Shown here piece after piece: positions 8,086 through 16,833 of a stretch of 64,000 bases of DNA. The position numbers and the translations under genes were made by a program. Location of the stretch: positions 1 to 64,000 of the forward strand of contig NZ_JAJAPB010000003.1 of the NCBI RefSeq assembly GCF_026226615.1. The letters run 5' to 3'. Position 1 is the stretch's first letter. Every line of letters begins with the position of its first letter. The notes beneath the pieces were generated by a model. It had not been told where the DNA came from and did no database searches. It was given only the letters and a program-made list of their open reading frames with translations. Origin of the DNA: Geovibrio ferrireducens. Lineage in GTDB: Bacteria; Chrysiogenota; Deferribacteres; Deferribacterales; Geovibrionaceae.

Positions 8086-9011
8086 TTTCTGTCCTCTCTG
8101 TCATATGGAATGCCGAGGCTTTCCGGTTCGGGAGTTGTACCCTTGCCAAGCCTGATTGTGGATATTACAAGAACTATTATTGTAAAAAGATACGGAAGCA
8201 TCTGGAGCACATGGGCGGAAATATCCGTCCCGATCGCCTGCATCCTTAGCTGGAGAGCATCTATACCGCCGAAGAGATATGCGCCGAATACGGCTCTTGT
8301 GCTGTTCCACTGGGAGAAAATAACCAGCGCAACCGCTATCCATCCCCTGCCCGCTGTCATGTTCTCCACCCAAAAGGGAGTGTATGCCAGAGAAAGGTAT
8401 GCCCCGCCTATTCCTGCGAAGCCTGAACCGACCAGAACAGCCATCATGCGGTATCTGGTTACGCTTATGCCTGATGTATCAGCCGCTGCGGGATTTTCAC
8501 CCACTGAGCGGAGGTAAAGCCCCCACTTTGTTCTGCGGAAGAAGAAGTGCACGCCGATAACAAGCAGGATGGAGAAATAAACCAGCATATCCTGTCTGAA
8601 AAGCGGATTTATAAACGGAATAGACGAGAGAAACGGGATCTCGGTTCTTGAAAACTCGGTTATTGTCTTGCCCACCATCTTCTGACCGAAAAGGGCTGTA
8701 AAGCCTATGCCGAACATAGTGAGGGAAAGCCCACATACGATCTGGTTTCCTCTGAGGTAAACAGTTATGAAGCCGTGTATCGCTCCGGCTGCCAGAGCGG
8801 CAAGGAACGAGGCACAGACTCCGAGAAAAAGGCTGCCAGTGAGGTTTGCCGTTGCGAAGCCAGCAAGTGCGCCGATAAGCATAAGCCCTTCTATGCCGAG
8901 GTTGATCACGCCTGAGCGCTCCATGATTATCGCGCCTGTTGTGGCGAAAAGGATAGATGTGCCCGCCCTTATTGTTGCATCAAGAAGAACTTCTATCATG
9001 ATTTGCCCCAA
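8082..9011 (-). CDS. Nucleoside ABC transporter permease (NupQ/BmpD-like)
   Basis: An inner-membrane subunit of a BMP-type nucleoside importer. It is 309 residues long with about eight hydrophobic segments and carries the family signatures GVINLGIEGLMLIGA near the N terminus and VGENPAAADTSGISV around residues 175-190. It overlaps the second permease by 16 bases and xpt by 4 bases, indicating translational coupling. Purine nucleoside specificity is inferred from the xpt neighbour and from the BMP-type binding protein. Confidence 0.88.
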   Translation of the reverse strand: MGQIMIEVLLDATIRAGTSILFATTGAIIMERSGVINLGIEGLMLIGALAGFATANLTGSLFLGVCASFLAALAAGAIHGFITVYLRGNQIVCGLSLTMFGIGFTALFGQKMVGKTITEFSRTEIPFLSSIPFINPLFRQDMLVYFSILLVIGVHFFFRRTKWGLYLRSVGENPAAADTSGISVTRYRMMAVLVGSGFAGIGGAYLSLAYTPFWVENMTAGRGWIAVALVIFSQWNSTRAVFGAYLFGGIDALQLRMQAIGTDISAHVLQMLPYLFTIIVLVISTIRLGKGTTPEPESLGIPYDREDRK

Positions 9012-10060
9012 GTTATACGCATTTTATTGGCTATGAAAAAGTCTGATGAAAGCACGAAAAACAGTATCAGTCCCTGAAACAGGTTTACAAAGGCGACGGG
9101 AAGCTGCCACATTATCTGTAAGCTGTCACCGCCCACAAGCAGAATACCCATAATCAGGGACACAATAAGCACACCGAGGGCAGAGCGTCTGGCAAGCCAT
9201 GCGACTATGATAGCCGTGTAGCCGTAGCCTATGGACACCCCTTCCTGAAGGCGGTACTGGACACCTGAAACCTCGCTGAAACCAGCAATGCCTGCTATGG
9301 CTCCACTGAGAAACATTGTGCCGATTATTGCGCCTGTGATGTTCATTCCGGCGTATTTGGCCGCATTGGGGTTATCGCCTATGACTCTTACCTCGTAGCC
9401 GTACACTGTTTTCTCCATGAATACGTACACAAGAAAAACAAGCACGAGTGCGATGAAAAAGCCTGTGTGCAGCCTTGAATCGAAATAATATGTCATGCGT
9501 GCGGCTTCTGCGAACTGCGCTGAGTGAGGGAAGTTGAAGCCGGAAGGGTCCTTCCATCTGCCGTAGATAAGCAGGGAAAGGATGGATATGGCTATGTAAT
9601 TCATCAGGAGTGTGACGATAATCTCGTTCACTCTGTATTTCGCTTTAAGAAACCCTGACACCACTGCCCAGAGACCGCCTGAAAGCATTGAAGCGGCTAT
9701 CATTGCGGCGATCATCAGAAAGTGGCTTTCGATTCCGGAAAAGAGTGCGACACCGGAAGCGCCTATGGCTCCCATGACGAGCTGCCCTTCTGCACCTATG
9801 TTCCAGAGCTGCATACGGAAGGCTATGGATATACCCAGCCCGCAGATTATAAGCGGGGTGGCTTTTACGAGTGTTTCGCTTATGCCGTAAGATGTGCCGA
9901 GGGCTTCCATTATCATGTCTTTGTAGGCTTCAAGGGGGTTAATGTCCGCAAAAAGCATTATGATTCCCGCGGTAAGAAGCGAAAACGCAACTGCCACAAA
10001 AGGGGCAGTAATACGGAAAGCCTTTGAAGCTTCCAGTCTTTTTTCAAATCTTATCCGCAT
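8996..10060 (-). CDS. Nucleoside ABC transporter permease (NupP-like)
   Basis: This is the second, larger permease (354 residues) of the same importer, with about nine membrane spans. Signatures are the LWNIGAEGQLVMGAIGA stretch (about residues 84-100) and VIGDNPNAAKYAGMN (about 227-241), both typical of this permease family. It overlaps the ATPase gene by 17 bases and the other permease by 16 bases, so all three subunits are probably translationally coupled. Confidence 0.88.
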   Translation of the reverse strand: MRIRFEKRLEASKAFRITAPFVAVAFSLLTAGIIMLFADINPLEAYKDMIMEALGTSYGISETLVKATPLIICGLGISIAFRMQLWNIGAEGQLVMGAIGASGVALFSGIESHFLMIAAMIAASMLSGGLWAVVSGFLKAKYRVNEIIVTLLMNYIAISILSLLIYGRWKDPSGFNFPHSAQFAEAARMTYYFDSRLHTGFFIALVLVFLVYVFMEKTVYGYEVRVIGDNPNAAKYAGMNITGAIIGTMFLSGAIAGIAGFSEVSGVQYRLQEGVSIGYGYTAIIVAWLARRSALGVLIVSLIMGILLVGGDSLQIMWQLPVAFVNLFQGLILFFVLSSDFFIANKMRITWGKS

Positions 10061-11561
10061 GTTTCACTCCGCCCATCATAAGTCCTATCTCTTCTCTGGT
10101 GGCTGTTTCCGGTTTGACAACGCCTGTTATCACCCCTCTGAACATAACCGCCACACGGTCTGAGAGCTTGAGAAGCTCATCCAGATCTTCTGATATGAGA
10201 ATAGTGCTCATTCCGTTCTCTCTAGCATCTATAATAACTTTGTGAACATATTCCGCTGAGCCTATATCAAGCCCGCGTGTGGGGTACAGAGCCACAAGCA
10301 CAAGCGGGTTTAGGGAAAGCTCACGTGCGATGATAACCTTCTGAATGTTTCCGCCGGAGAGCAGCCGCACGGGCGAGCCGGCAGGACCGGTCTTGATGGC
10401 GAATTTGGAAATAAGTTCCTCGGCATTCTCTTTGATTGCTCTGGCGTTCTGTATGAAAAAGTTTTTGAATTTGCTGTCTTTATAGCTTTTGAGAATGAGG
10501 TTTTCATCCACGCTCATCTCTGGGGCTATGCCGAAGGCTTTTCTATCCTCCGGTATATGGGCTATTCCCGCTATGTAGGGGTTTTTGCCCTTGTGGTTGG
10601 TGAAGTCCTCGCCCTTGACGATTATCTGCCCGCCCGTGGGTCTGCGTAACCCGGTGAGAACCTCGGCCAACGCCTTCTGTCCGTTTCCGGCAACACCTGC
10701 TATGCCCAGAATCTCGCCTCTGAAAAGCTCAAAGCTGATCCCTTTAACGTCGGAAAGCCCTTTGTCATTCTCGACAGAGAGGTTTTTAACTTCCAGTATC
10801 TTCTCGTCAAACGCCTTTTCCGTCTTCTCCCACTGAGGCACGTCATCAGTGCCGATCATGAGTCCCGCAAGCAGAGCCTCATCAAACTCACCGGCAGTGA
10901 GAGATTTCACTGTCTTCCCTTTTTTGAGAACCGTAACACGGTCTGAAAGCTCCATGACCTCACGCATTTTGTGCGAGATAAAAATAATGGATTTACCCTG
11001 ACTTTTCAGCTTCTTAAGAAAGCCGAAAAGAGTGTCCGCCTCCTGCGGAGTGAGAACCGCAGTAGGTTCATCCAGAATCAGCACCTTACAGTCACGGATG
11101 AGAAGCTTGATAAGCTCCACCCACTGCTGCTCGCCTATGGAAAGCTTCCACACAGGCTCATTCAGGTTAATGCTGAGACCGAAATCATCCAGAATTTTCT
11201 TCGTTCTTTCAAAGACCTCACCCCTGTTTATCACCCCCGGAAGGTTATCAAGAGAAAGAAGAATATTTTCCATGACAGAATGGTTACGCACAAGCATAAA
11301 ATGCTGGTAAACCATGCCTATTCCAAACTTAAGAGACTCAGACGGAGAAGAAATAAAAACCTCGGAACCGTTAACGGATATGCTTCCGGCTTCCGGTTTA
11401 TAAAGCCCCGCCAATACGCTCATGAGTGTGCTTTTACCAGCTCCGTTTTCACCGAGAAGGGTATGGATCTCCCCTTCGTAACAGTCCAGAGAAACATTAT
11501 CCAGAGCCTTAACGCCCGGAAAGCTTTTTGTTATATTTTCAAGTTTAAGATACGGTTTCAA
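10044..11561 (-). CDS. Nucleoside ABC transporter ATP-binding protein (NupO-like)
   Basis: This 505-residue protein contains two fused ATPase domains, as usual in sugar and nucleoside importers. The first has a good Walker A (GENGAGKST), the ABC signature (LSIGEQQWVE) and Walker B (VLILDEPTAVL). The second has a degenerate Walker A (GVAGNGQKA) with signature LSGGNIQK. It energises the two permeases. A hairpin terminator lies between it and the upstream binding-protein gene, so ATPase and permeases should be made in lower amounts than the binding protein. Confidence 0.92.
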   Translation of the reverse strand: MKPYLKLENITKSFPGVKALDNVSLDCYEGEIHTLLGENGAGKSTLMSVLAGLYKPEAGSISVNGSEVFISSPSESLKFGIGMVYQHFMLVRNHSVMENILLSLDNLPGVINRGEVFERTKKILDDFGLSINLNEPVWKLSIGEQQWVELIKLLIRDCKVLILDEPTAVLTPQEADTLFGFLKKLKSQGKSIIFISHKMREVMELSDRVTVLKKGKTVKSLTAGEFDEALLAGLMIGTDDVPQWEKTEKAFDEKILEVKNLSVENDKGLSDVKGISFELFRGEILGIAGVAGNGQKALAEVLTGLRRPTGGQIIVKGEDFTNHKGKNPYIAGIAHIPEDRKAFGIAPEMSVDENLILKSYKDSKFKNFFIQNARAIKENAEELISKFAIKTGPAGSPVRLLSGGNIQKVIIARELSLNPLVLVALYPTRGLDIGSAEYVHKVIIDARENGMSTILISEDLDELLKLSDRVAVMFRGVITGVVKPETATREEIGLMMGGVKHADKI

Positions 11562-11570
11562 TGTGATCCC

Positions 11571-11614
11571 TTAAAAATAAAAAAGCGGTGCAGAGCTTTT
11601 ACACCCTGCACCGC
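11571..11614 (-). terminator. Intra-operon terminator after the binding-protein gene
   Basis: GCGGTGCAG (11585-11593) and CTGCACCGC (11606-11614) form a perfect 9-bp stem. On the minus strand it is followed by TTTTTTATTTTT. It lies between bmp and the ATPase gene and probably lets only part of transcription through. Confidence 0.85.
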
Positions 11615-11628
11615 CCTTATTTTTTTAA

Positions 11629-12690
11629 TTACTTAGGTGAGCCCTGAACGCCTTCAACGAAGAAGTTCATGCTGAGCATTTCGGCATCTGTCATTGTTTT
11701 GCCTGCGGGCACAACAATTTTGCCGGACTGGTCTTTGATGGGGCCTGTGAAAACTTTATTTGTGCCGTTTTTGACTGCGGCTTTTCTTTCTTCAACTATC
11801 TTTTTAACATCTGCGGGAACAAGGTCGCTGAGGGGAGCGAGATCAATAAGGCCGTGCTCCATACCCCACCAGATCTGCTCGCTTTTCCATGTGCCTTTGC
11901 TCACCTGCTCCGCAACAACTTTATACAGAGCCCCCCAGTTCCACACGGGTGAAGTGAGGTAAGCTTTGGGTGCGAATTTCTTCATATCAACATTATAGCC
12001 GATGGCGTATGCGCCTCTTTTTTCAGCAGCCTGAAGAGGGGCGGGTGTGTCCTGGTGCATGGTGATAACGTCTGCGCCTGCGTCAAGTACGCTTTCAGCA
12101 GCTTCGCGCTCTTTACCCGGATCAAACCATGTGTGTGTCCAGACAACTTTTACAGTTGCAGCGGGGTTTACACTTTTAACGCCGAGGGTAAATGCATTTA
12201 TTCCCCTGATAACTTCGGGAATAGGGAAAGCGGCAACATAGCCGATTGTGTTTGATTTGGTCATTTTACCTGCAACAACGCCTGAAAGGTAACGGGGCTG
12301 ATACATTCTGCCGAAGTAAGTACCCACGTTTTCGGCCGTTTTATAGCCGGAGCAATGCATGAAAATGATGTCTTTATTCCTTTTTGCAACTTCAATGGTA
12401 GGGTCCATGTAGCCGAAGCTGGTGGTGAATATCAGGTTGTGCCCTTTTTTGGCAAGACCGGTGATTATCCTTGTCGCGTCAGCACCTTCGGGCACAGATT
12501 CAATGTAAGTGGATTTGTCTACGTAGGGAAGTTTTTCCATCTCAAGTCTGCCCTGATCGTGTGCGTAGGTCCATCCGGCATCGCCCACGGGTCCGACATA
12601 GATAAAGCCCGCTTTAATCTGCTTGTCTTTGGCGTAAGCGCCCGCGGTGAAAAGAACCGCCGTTAAAAGTGCTAAAAGAATTTTCTTCAT
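11629..12690 (-). CDS. BMP-family nucleoside-binding protein
   Basis: This is the periplasmic (or membrane-tethered) receptor of the nucleoside importer. The start at 12690 is chosen because AAGGGG lies 6 bases upstream; an alternative TTG at 12696 lacks this spacing. The 353-residue product begins with a signal peptide (KKILLALLTAVLFTAGAYA) cut after Ala-Tyr-Ala, so it looks soluble rather than a lipoprotein. The Bmp/Med domain follows with GFIYVGPVGDAGWTYAHDQGR and FGYMDPTIEVAKR. It is the first gene of the five-gene importer and salvage operon. Confidence 0.92.
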   Translation of the reverse strand: MKKILLALLTAVLFTAGAYAKDKQIKAGFIYVGPVGDAGWTYAHDQGRLEMEKLPYVDKSTYIESVPEGADATRIITGLAKKGHNLIFTTSFGYMDPTIEVAKRNKDIIFMHCSGYKTAENVGTYFGRMYQPRYLSGVVAGKMTKSNTIGYVAAFPIPEVIRGINAFTLGVKSVNPAATVKVVWTHTWFDPGKEREAAESVLDAGADVITMHQDTPAPLQAAEKRGAYAIGYNVDMKKFAPKAYLTSPVWNWGALYKVVAEQVSKGTWKSEQIWWGMEHGLIDLAPLSDLVPADVKKIVEERKAAVKNGTNKVFTGPIKDQSGKIVVPAGKTMTDAEMLSMNFFVEGVQGSPK

Positions 12691-12727
12691 GTACAACCCC
12701 TTCTAGGTTTAGTGGAGCAAAACCGCA

Positions 12728-12756
12728 TTTTTACGGCAGCCCGCAAATTTTGTCAA
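12728..12756 (-). promoter_or_regulatory. Promoter of the nucleoside importer operon
   Basis: On the minus strand, TTGACA (12751-12756) is followed after exactly 17 bases by TAAAAA (12728-12733). The start codon is about 38 bases downstream of the -10. No purine riboswitch fold was found in the short leader. Confidence 0.6.
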
Positions 12757-12910
12757 AAAGATATTTATTTTTTAATTCAGTAAGCCTTCCATGTCAATTA
12801 ATAACATCAAACAGGACACCCTGTCTGTTTTATGAAAACGCCCTCTCAAGGCTTTGCCGGAGGAGCTTAAGTCATGGAACTTCAATATATGTGAGACTGT
12901 TATGGGGTAT

Positions 12911-12949
12911 AAAAAAACAAAAGCCTTCCGCAGTGACACGGAAGGCCTT
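12911..12949 (-). terminator. Terminator after trxA-fmdB
   Basis: GCCTTCCG (12923-12930), 8-base loop, CGGAAGGC (12939-12946); on the minus strand the stem is followed by TTTTGTTTTTTT. T-runs on both sides suggest it can work in both directions, separating trxA-fmdB from the nucleoside operon. Confidence 0.85.
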
Positions 12950-12989
12950 AAATTTTTTTCTTTTATGGTTATACTGCTGCTAAACCGCT

Positions 12990-13190
12990 CTACTCTCCGG
13001 GAGTGCCGGAAGAGGACGGAAAACATCCCTTCGGGGTGCAGCATACGCAGCCTGCGGAATGCTTTACATGCTCAACCCTTTCGACATTTGTTCCGGAGCA
13101 CTTTGTGCATTCAGCCGGGTCTTCCGCCCTGAAAACAAGGCGTGAGAACTCAGTACCGCAGTCTGCGCACCTGTATTCATAAAAGGGCAT
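12990..13190 (-). CDS. FmdB-family zinc-ribbon protein
   Basis: A 66-residue protein that opens with the FmdB signature MPFYEYRCADCGTEF. It has a first CxxC (residues 8-11), a second CxxC (about 28-31) and a Cys-rich tail (CVCC). These small zinc-ribbon proteins are putative regulators of unclear function. It follows trxA after 8 bases and shares its terminator, so it is probably co-expressed with thioredoxin. Confidence 0.85.
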   Translation of the reverse strand: MPFYEYRCADCGTEFSRLVFRAEDPAECTKCSGTNVERVEHVKHSAGCVCCTPKGCFPSSSGTPGE

Positions 13191-13198
13191 AAAACACC

Positions 13199-13516
13199 CT
13201 AGATATATTTCTTGATAGCGTCCTCATAAACGCCTTTGGGCTGAACACCGATGAACTGCTCAACCACTTTGCCGCCTTTGAATACCATAACGGTGGGTAT
13301 GCTCATTATGCCGTATTTAGCGGCAAGCTGCTGGTTTTCATCCACGTTTACTTTACCGACTTTTATTTTGCCGGCATATTCATTGGCCAATGCTTCCACA
13401 GTGGGAGTAAGCATTCTGCAGGGTCCGCACCACACAGCCCAGAAATCCACGAGAACGGGCAAGCTGCTCTCTACCACATCAGTTTGAAAGGTTGACTCAT
13501 TAAGTTCAACAGCCAT
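13199..13516 (-). CDS. trxA: Thioredoxin
   Basis: A general protein disulfide reductase. The 105-residue protein has the active site WCGPC (about residues 29-33), the cis-proline loop SIPTVMVF (about 73-80) and the family-typical length. A strong Shine-Dalgarno site (AAGGAGG) precedes the ATG. Upstream are a promoter and a perfect 16-base palindrome that may control it. Confidence 0.97.
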   Translation of the reverse strand: MAVELNESTFQTDVVESSLPVLVDFWAVWCGPCRMLTPTVEALANEYAGKIKVGKVNVDENQQLAAKYGIMSIPTVMVFKGGKVVEQFIGVQPKGVYEDAIKKYI

Positions 13517-13529
13517 TGTTTCCTCCTTA

Positions 13530-13571
13530 ATAACTTATAAGTTATACTATACAAATTCATCCGTTTGTCAA
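13530..13571 (-). promoter_or_regulatory. trxA promoter with 16-base perfect palindrome
   Basis: ATAACTTATAAGTTAT (13530-13545) is a perfect palindrome just downstream of the promoter elements: TTGACA on the minus strand at 13566-13571 and -10 candidates TATAGT (13546-13551) or TATAAC (13541-13546). The spacing to either -10 (14 or 19) is not ideal, which is common in regulated promoters. The palindrome is a good operator candidate for a redox or stress regulator. Confidence 0.5.
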
Positions 13572-13604
13572 TCATAGGAATTAAGATTGTTTCACTCTCA
13601 ATTC

Positions 13605-14411
13605 TCACCCTGAGACTTCATTAAACGGACACATATCTCTCTCTGCGCATGAAACACATCTTTCATCCGCGCCATAGGTACAGCCGAAGGCTATACCAAG
13701 TCTTGAAACTGCAAAATCATATTTAGCCGGGTCGTCAGGGTTCATCTCTCTGAAAAAATCTGTAACAGTATCAAGATTTTTTCTTGTTCCGGAATCATTC
13801 CTGATTATCCCGTTCTTATATGCGAATCTTAATATATGTGTGTCTATGATAAAATGCAAGTCCTTACAGGCATAATTTTTCCATATGCCGAAATCCACCT
13901 GATCTTTTCTCACCATCCAGCGGAGGAACATGCGCAAACGCTTCGCCCCGGACTTAACAGGATCGGCGAAAAGAAAGCTGTAGCCGTCCCTGCCGCCGTA
14001 TGCCGCACCCCTTTTTTTCATATGGATGACAAAACTGATAAGCGATTCCTCAAGGCTTCCGCCCATTGAGGAAAAGGCATTCTCAATTGAACCGTATTCG
14101 GAGTAAAGCTCCTTTAAAGCAAGCACAAATGCTCTGACATCAGCCGGTTTCTGAAACCTGTAGTAAAGCCTTGTCTCTTTGTCTTCCAAAGCGAAAGGGT
14201 CTGTGCCGAACTCGCTGAAAAAGCTCATCAGGAAGCCCTGAATCGCCTTAACATTGCCGTAGGCGAAACAGCTTGAGCAGAATGCCACAAACTCAGTATT
14301 CCCCTTAACAGTATACGGATAGACTATAGGGTCTGTGCCTACATATTCAGGGGTATTGTATTTTTCATACAGTCTCTCAAAAAACGGACGGAACCTTTCA
14401 GCTTTCGTCAT
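13605..14411 (-). CDS. DUF2400 / TIGR02757 family protein, glycosylase-like
   Basis: The 268-residue protein belongs to the uncharacterised DUF2400 family (LRWMVRKDQVDFGIWK, IDTHILRFA, DPAKYDFAVSRLGIAFG). Its C-terminal half resembles HhH-GPD DNA glycosylases of the endonuclease III type. IDTHILR lines up with the VDTHIFR motif that holds the catalytic Asp, and the tail has C-x7-C-x2-C-x5-C (CTYGADERCVSCAERDMC), close to the C-x6-C-x2-C-x5-C Fe-S loop of endonuclease III. The canonical hairpin glycines and catalytic Lys are not visible. The start at 14411 overlaps the radical-SAM gene by 14 bases; a longer reading to 14492 lies wholly inside that gene. Confidence 0.8.
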   Translation of the reverse strand: MTKAERFRPFFERLYEKYNTPEYVGTDPIVYPYTVKGNTEFVAFCSSCFAYGNVKAIQGFLMSFFSEFGTDPFALEDKETRLYYRFQKPADVRAFVLALKELYSEYGSIENAFSSMGGSLEESLISFVIHMKKRGAAYGGRDGYSFLFADPVKSGAKRLRMFLRWMVRKDQVDFGIWKNYACKDLHFIIDTHILRFAYKNGIIRNDSGTRKNLDTVTDFFREMNPDDPAKYDFAVSRLGIAFGCTYGADERCVSCAERDMCPFNEVSG

Positions 14412-16830
14412 CATCCCCTTCGTCTTCGCTGTCCGGGCTTCTTTCCGCTCTCGGTTTCTGGAACATATACAGGTTTTTGCGCTCCACATCAAGCTCAGCC
14501 CTGCTTAATCCGTGGTATGCGAAAAACTCAAGCAGGTTGAATGAGCCCGTATCTCCGGAAAGGAGGATTACCTCATCCGCGGACCTGTGGAGCATGAACT
14601 CGGCAAGCTCAACCTTTTTATCCCTGCCCTTCTTATCCTTCTTAATATAATAGGCCTTGTCCTCTGCCGCCAGTTTATCAAGCATGGAGGGCAGCTCACC
14701 GCCGAGACGGTAGCGTCCCGCGAAACCCACCCTTTTCTCATTCACCTTGTAAGGGATGATGCGCTTAACCTTAACACCGTCAGGCAGAATAGCATTGATT
14801 CTTTTCTGAACCTCGCCGAAATTGTTCAGCCTGCCGCACTCAAGGGCAAGCAGATCGCATGCGCACTCAACACCCACTGGGGGCGGGATAAGGTAGCGCA
14901 TCTTCGGCTGGGGGTTGAACCCCTGAGTAAATGCCAGCTTTATCTGGGCTATTCTCGCCGCATGGGTAAACAGGCGGATGGATTCTATAGCGGAGAGGAA
15001 TTTCCCTGCCTTGCGTTTCTCGATATAAAATACATAATGGAACGTCTCTTCCTGTTCTGCGGGGGCTGTTTCCTCCGGGAGTTTTTCCCCTGCATAAACA
15101 TTGAGAATATCTTTAAAATCGCACACTCCGCAGTCTGTACACGCATCCTCGCGGCAGTCCTTGGTGATGGATTCATTGCGGGCTTTTTCGTATTCGTCTT
15201 CAAAGTAATCAGGTTCCACGCCGGAATCTATGTTCCCCCACGGCAGAGCATCACCCTTCCTGAATTCTTTCGAGGCGAACTCCTCCATTGTGAGATCAAG
15301 ATCACGGAACACCTGCTTCCATGCGTGTGAGTCGAAGCATTCGCTCCATCCGTCAAACATAAGCCCGCGGTCTGCCGCGAGGACAAGCACCCTGCAAAGC
15401 CTCTCATCACCTCTGGAGAAGACCCCTTCCATAACGCTCTGCTCCACATCATGCCAGCTGAGGCGCATGCGGTAGCTTTTCAGCTTATCGGCGAGCAGCA
15501 TCTGCTTGCGTCTCAGTTCCGCCCCCGTATTCTGAGGGAAAACCTGAAAAGGCGTATGTGGCTTGGGAACAAAGTTTGATGCGGAGATCTTAATATCGAA
15601 TCGTCCCCTGCCCACTGCTCTTTTTACCTTAAAGGCAAGATCGGCAATGGCCAGAACATCTTCATCCGTTTCAAAAGGGAGACCTATCATAAAATACAGC
15701 TTAGCGCCGTTCCAGCCCGCATCAGCGGCTTTCTGCACTGCTGAAATTATCTCTTCCTCGGTGAGGTTCTTGTTTATTATATTACGCAGCCTCTGAGAGC
15801 CCGCTTCTGGAGCAATGGTAAAGCCGGATTTGCGCACCTTTGCCAGTTCACGGAAGATGAAGTCCTGTATCCTGTCTGCTCTGATGGAGGGGAGCGAAAG
15901 GGATGAGCCCTCTGCGCTTATGAGCCTTGTCATGGTGACAAGAAGCTCCTCAAGCCTGCTGTAGTCCGCAGCGGAGAGGGAAAGCATGGAAACCTCCATA
16001 TACCCGCTTGAGGCAAGCTGATGCAGAGCATCCTTTGCAATTGCTTCAATGCTGCGTTCACGGGAGGGACGGTAGATATAACCCGCCTGACAGAATCTGC
16101 ACCCTCTTGTGCAGCCCCTTGAGATCTCCACGGCTACCCTGTCCTGCACGGCAGGCATCATGGGAACTATGAGGCTGCTTATTGTCACATCGTCACTGAA
16201 ACCTGTGTATATGTTCCTCTTTACTTTTTTAGCAGGATCAACAGAGGGAACATAGGTGTAGGGCAGGCTGTTCAGGTATTCCAGTCTGGCTTTTCTTCCC
16301 TGTCCCTTCATTCCGGCGAGTGTTTCAAAAACAGATGTAATCTCACCCTCCATCTCACCTATGAAAAATACATCTATAATATCTTTCAGCGGCATGGGGT
16401 TCATAGCGCATGACCCTCCGGCGGTAACTATGGGGTCGTCTTCTCCTCTTTCGGATGAAAAATAAGGGATTCCGGTGTATTTCATTGAGTGGAGAACATT
16501 TGTGTAGGAAAGCTCATACTGGAGCGAAAAGCCAAGTATATCAAAATCCCTGAGCCCCGTTCCGGATTCAAGGGAGACGAATATCTTCTCCTTAAGCTCA
16601 GCCACGGCATCCGTCCAAGGCATAAAGAATCTTTCGCAGGCGATGTGTTCGGAGGCGTTCAGCCTCTCGTAAAGCATTTTAAAGCCTATATGGCTCATAC
16701 CCACTTCATAAACATCGGGAAAAGCAAGGCAGAATGAGAGTCTGCCCTCTTTCGGTTTATGAACGGAATTTATTTCATGGTTCACATACCTTGAGGGCTT
16801 TGAGATGGTTAAAAGAGAATTATCAAGCAT
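14398..16830 (-). CDS. Radical SAM protein (TIGR03960) fused to DUF2344 (TIGR03936)
   Basis: An 810-residue two-part protein. The N-terminal part carries a B12-binding-like region followed by a radical SAM core with the cluster motif CTRGCRFC at about residues 238-245. A ferredoxin-like cluster (C-x4-C-x2-C-x2-C, near residue 563) comes next, and the last about 200 residues form a DUF2344 domain (FTQGFNPQPKMRY). In many Firmicutes the two parts are separate neighbouring genes. The substrate is unknown; in Clostridia the pair often sits near rng/rodA and ribosomal genes, hinting at RNA or ribosome modification (inference). It follows rodA by 3 bases in the cell-shape operon. Confidence 0.88.
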   Translation of the reverse strand: MLDNSLLTISKPSRYVNHEINSVHKPKEGRLSFCLAFPDVYEVGMSHIGFKMLYERLNASEHIACERFFMPWTDAVAELKEKIFVSLESGTGLRDFDILGFSLQYELSYTNVLHSMKYTGIPYFSSERGEDDPIVTAGGSCAMNPMPLKDIIDVFFIGEMEGEITSVFETLAGMKGQGRKARLEYLNSLPYTYVPSVDPAKKVKRNIYTGFSDDVTISSLIVPMMPAVQDRVAVEISRGCTRGCRFCQAGYIYRPSRERSIEAIAKDALHQLASSGYMEVSMLSLSAADYSRLEELLVTMTRLISAEGSSLSLPSIRADRIQDFIFRELAKVRKSGFTIAPEAGSQRLRNIINKNLTEEEIISAVQKAADAGWNGAKLYFMIGLPFETDEDVLAIADLAFKVKRAVGRGRFDIKISASNFVPKPHTPFQVFPQNTGAELRRKQMLLADKLKSYRMRLSWHDVEQSVMEGVFSRGDERLCRVLVLAADRGLMFDGWSECFDSHAWKQVFRDLDLTMEEFASKEFRKGDALPWGNIDSGVEPDYFEDEYEKARNESITKDCREDACTDCGVCDFKDILNVYAGEKLPEETAPAEQEETFHYVFYIEKRKAGKFLSAIESIRLFTHAARIAQIKLAFTQGFNPQPKMRYLIPPPVGVECACDLLALECGRLNNFGEVQKRINAILPDGVKVKRIIPYKVNEKRVGFAGRYRLGGELPSMLDKLAAEDKAYYIKKDKKGRDKKVELAEFMLHRSADEVILLSGDTGSFNLLEFFAYHGLSRAELDVERKNLYMFQKPRAERSPDSEDEGDDDES

Positions 16831-16833
16831 TAA

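Noticed and set aside
12697-12860. Purine riboswitch upstream of the nucleoside operon
   Set aside because: The region was inspected on the minus strand; the leader after the likely promoter is too short, and the conserved purine-aptamer core was not found.
12669-12983. Plus-strand frame (104 codons) crossing the bmp promoter and the trxA-fmdB terminator
   Set aside because: It runs through a promoter and a strong terminator hairpin and has no coding signal.
14587-15330. Plus-strand open frame (247 codons) opposite the radical-SAM gene
   Set aside because: A shadow of the DUF2344 region on the other strand, with no independent coding signals.
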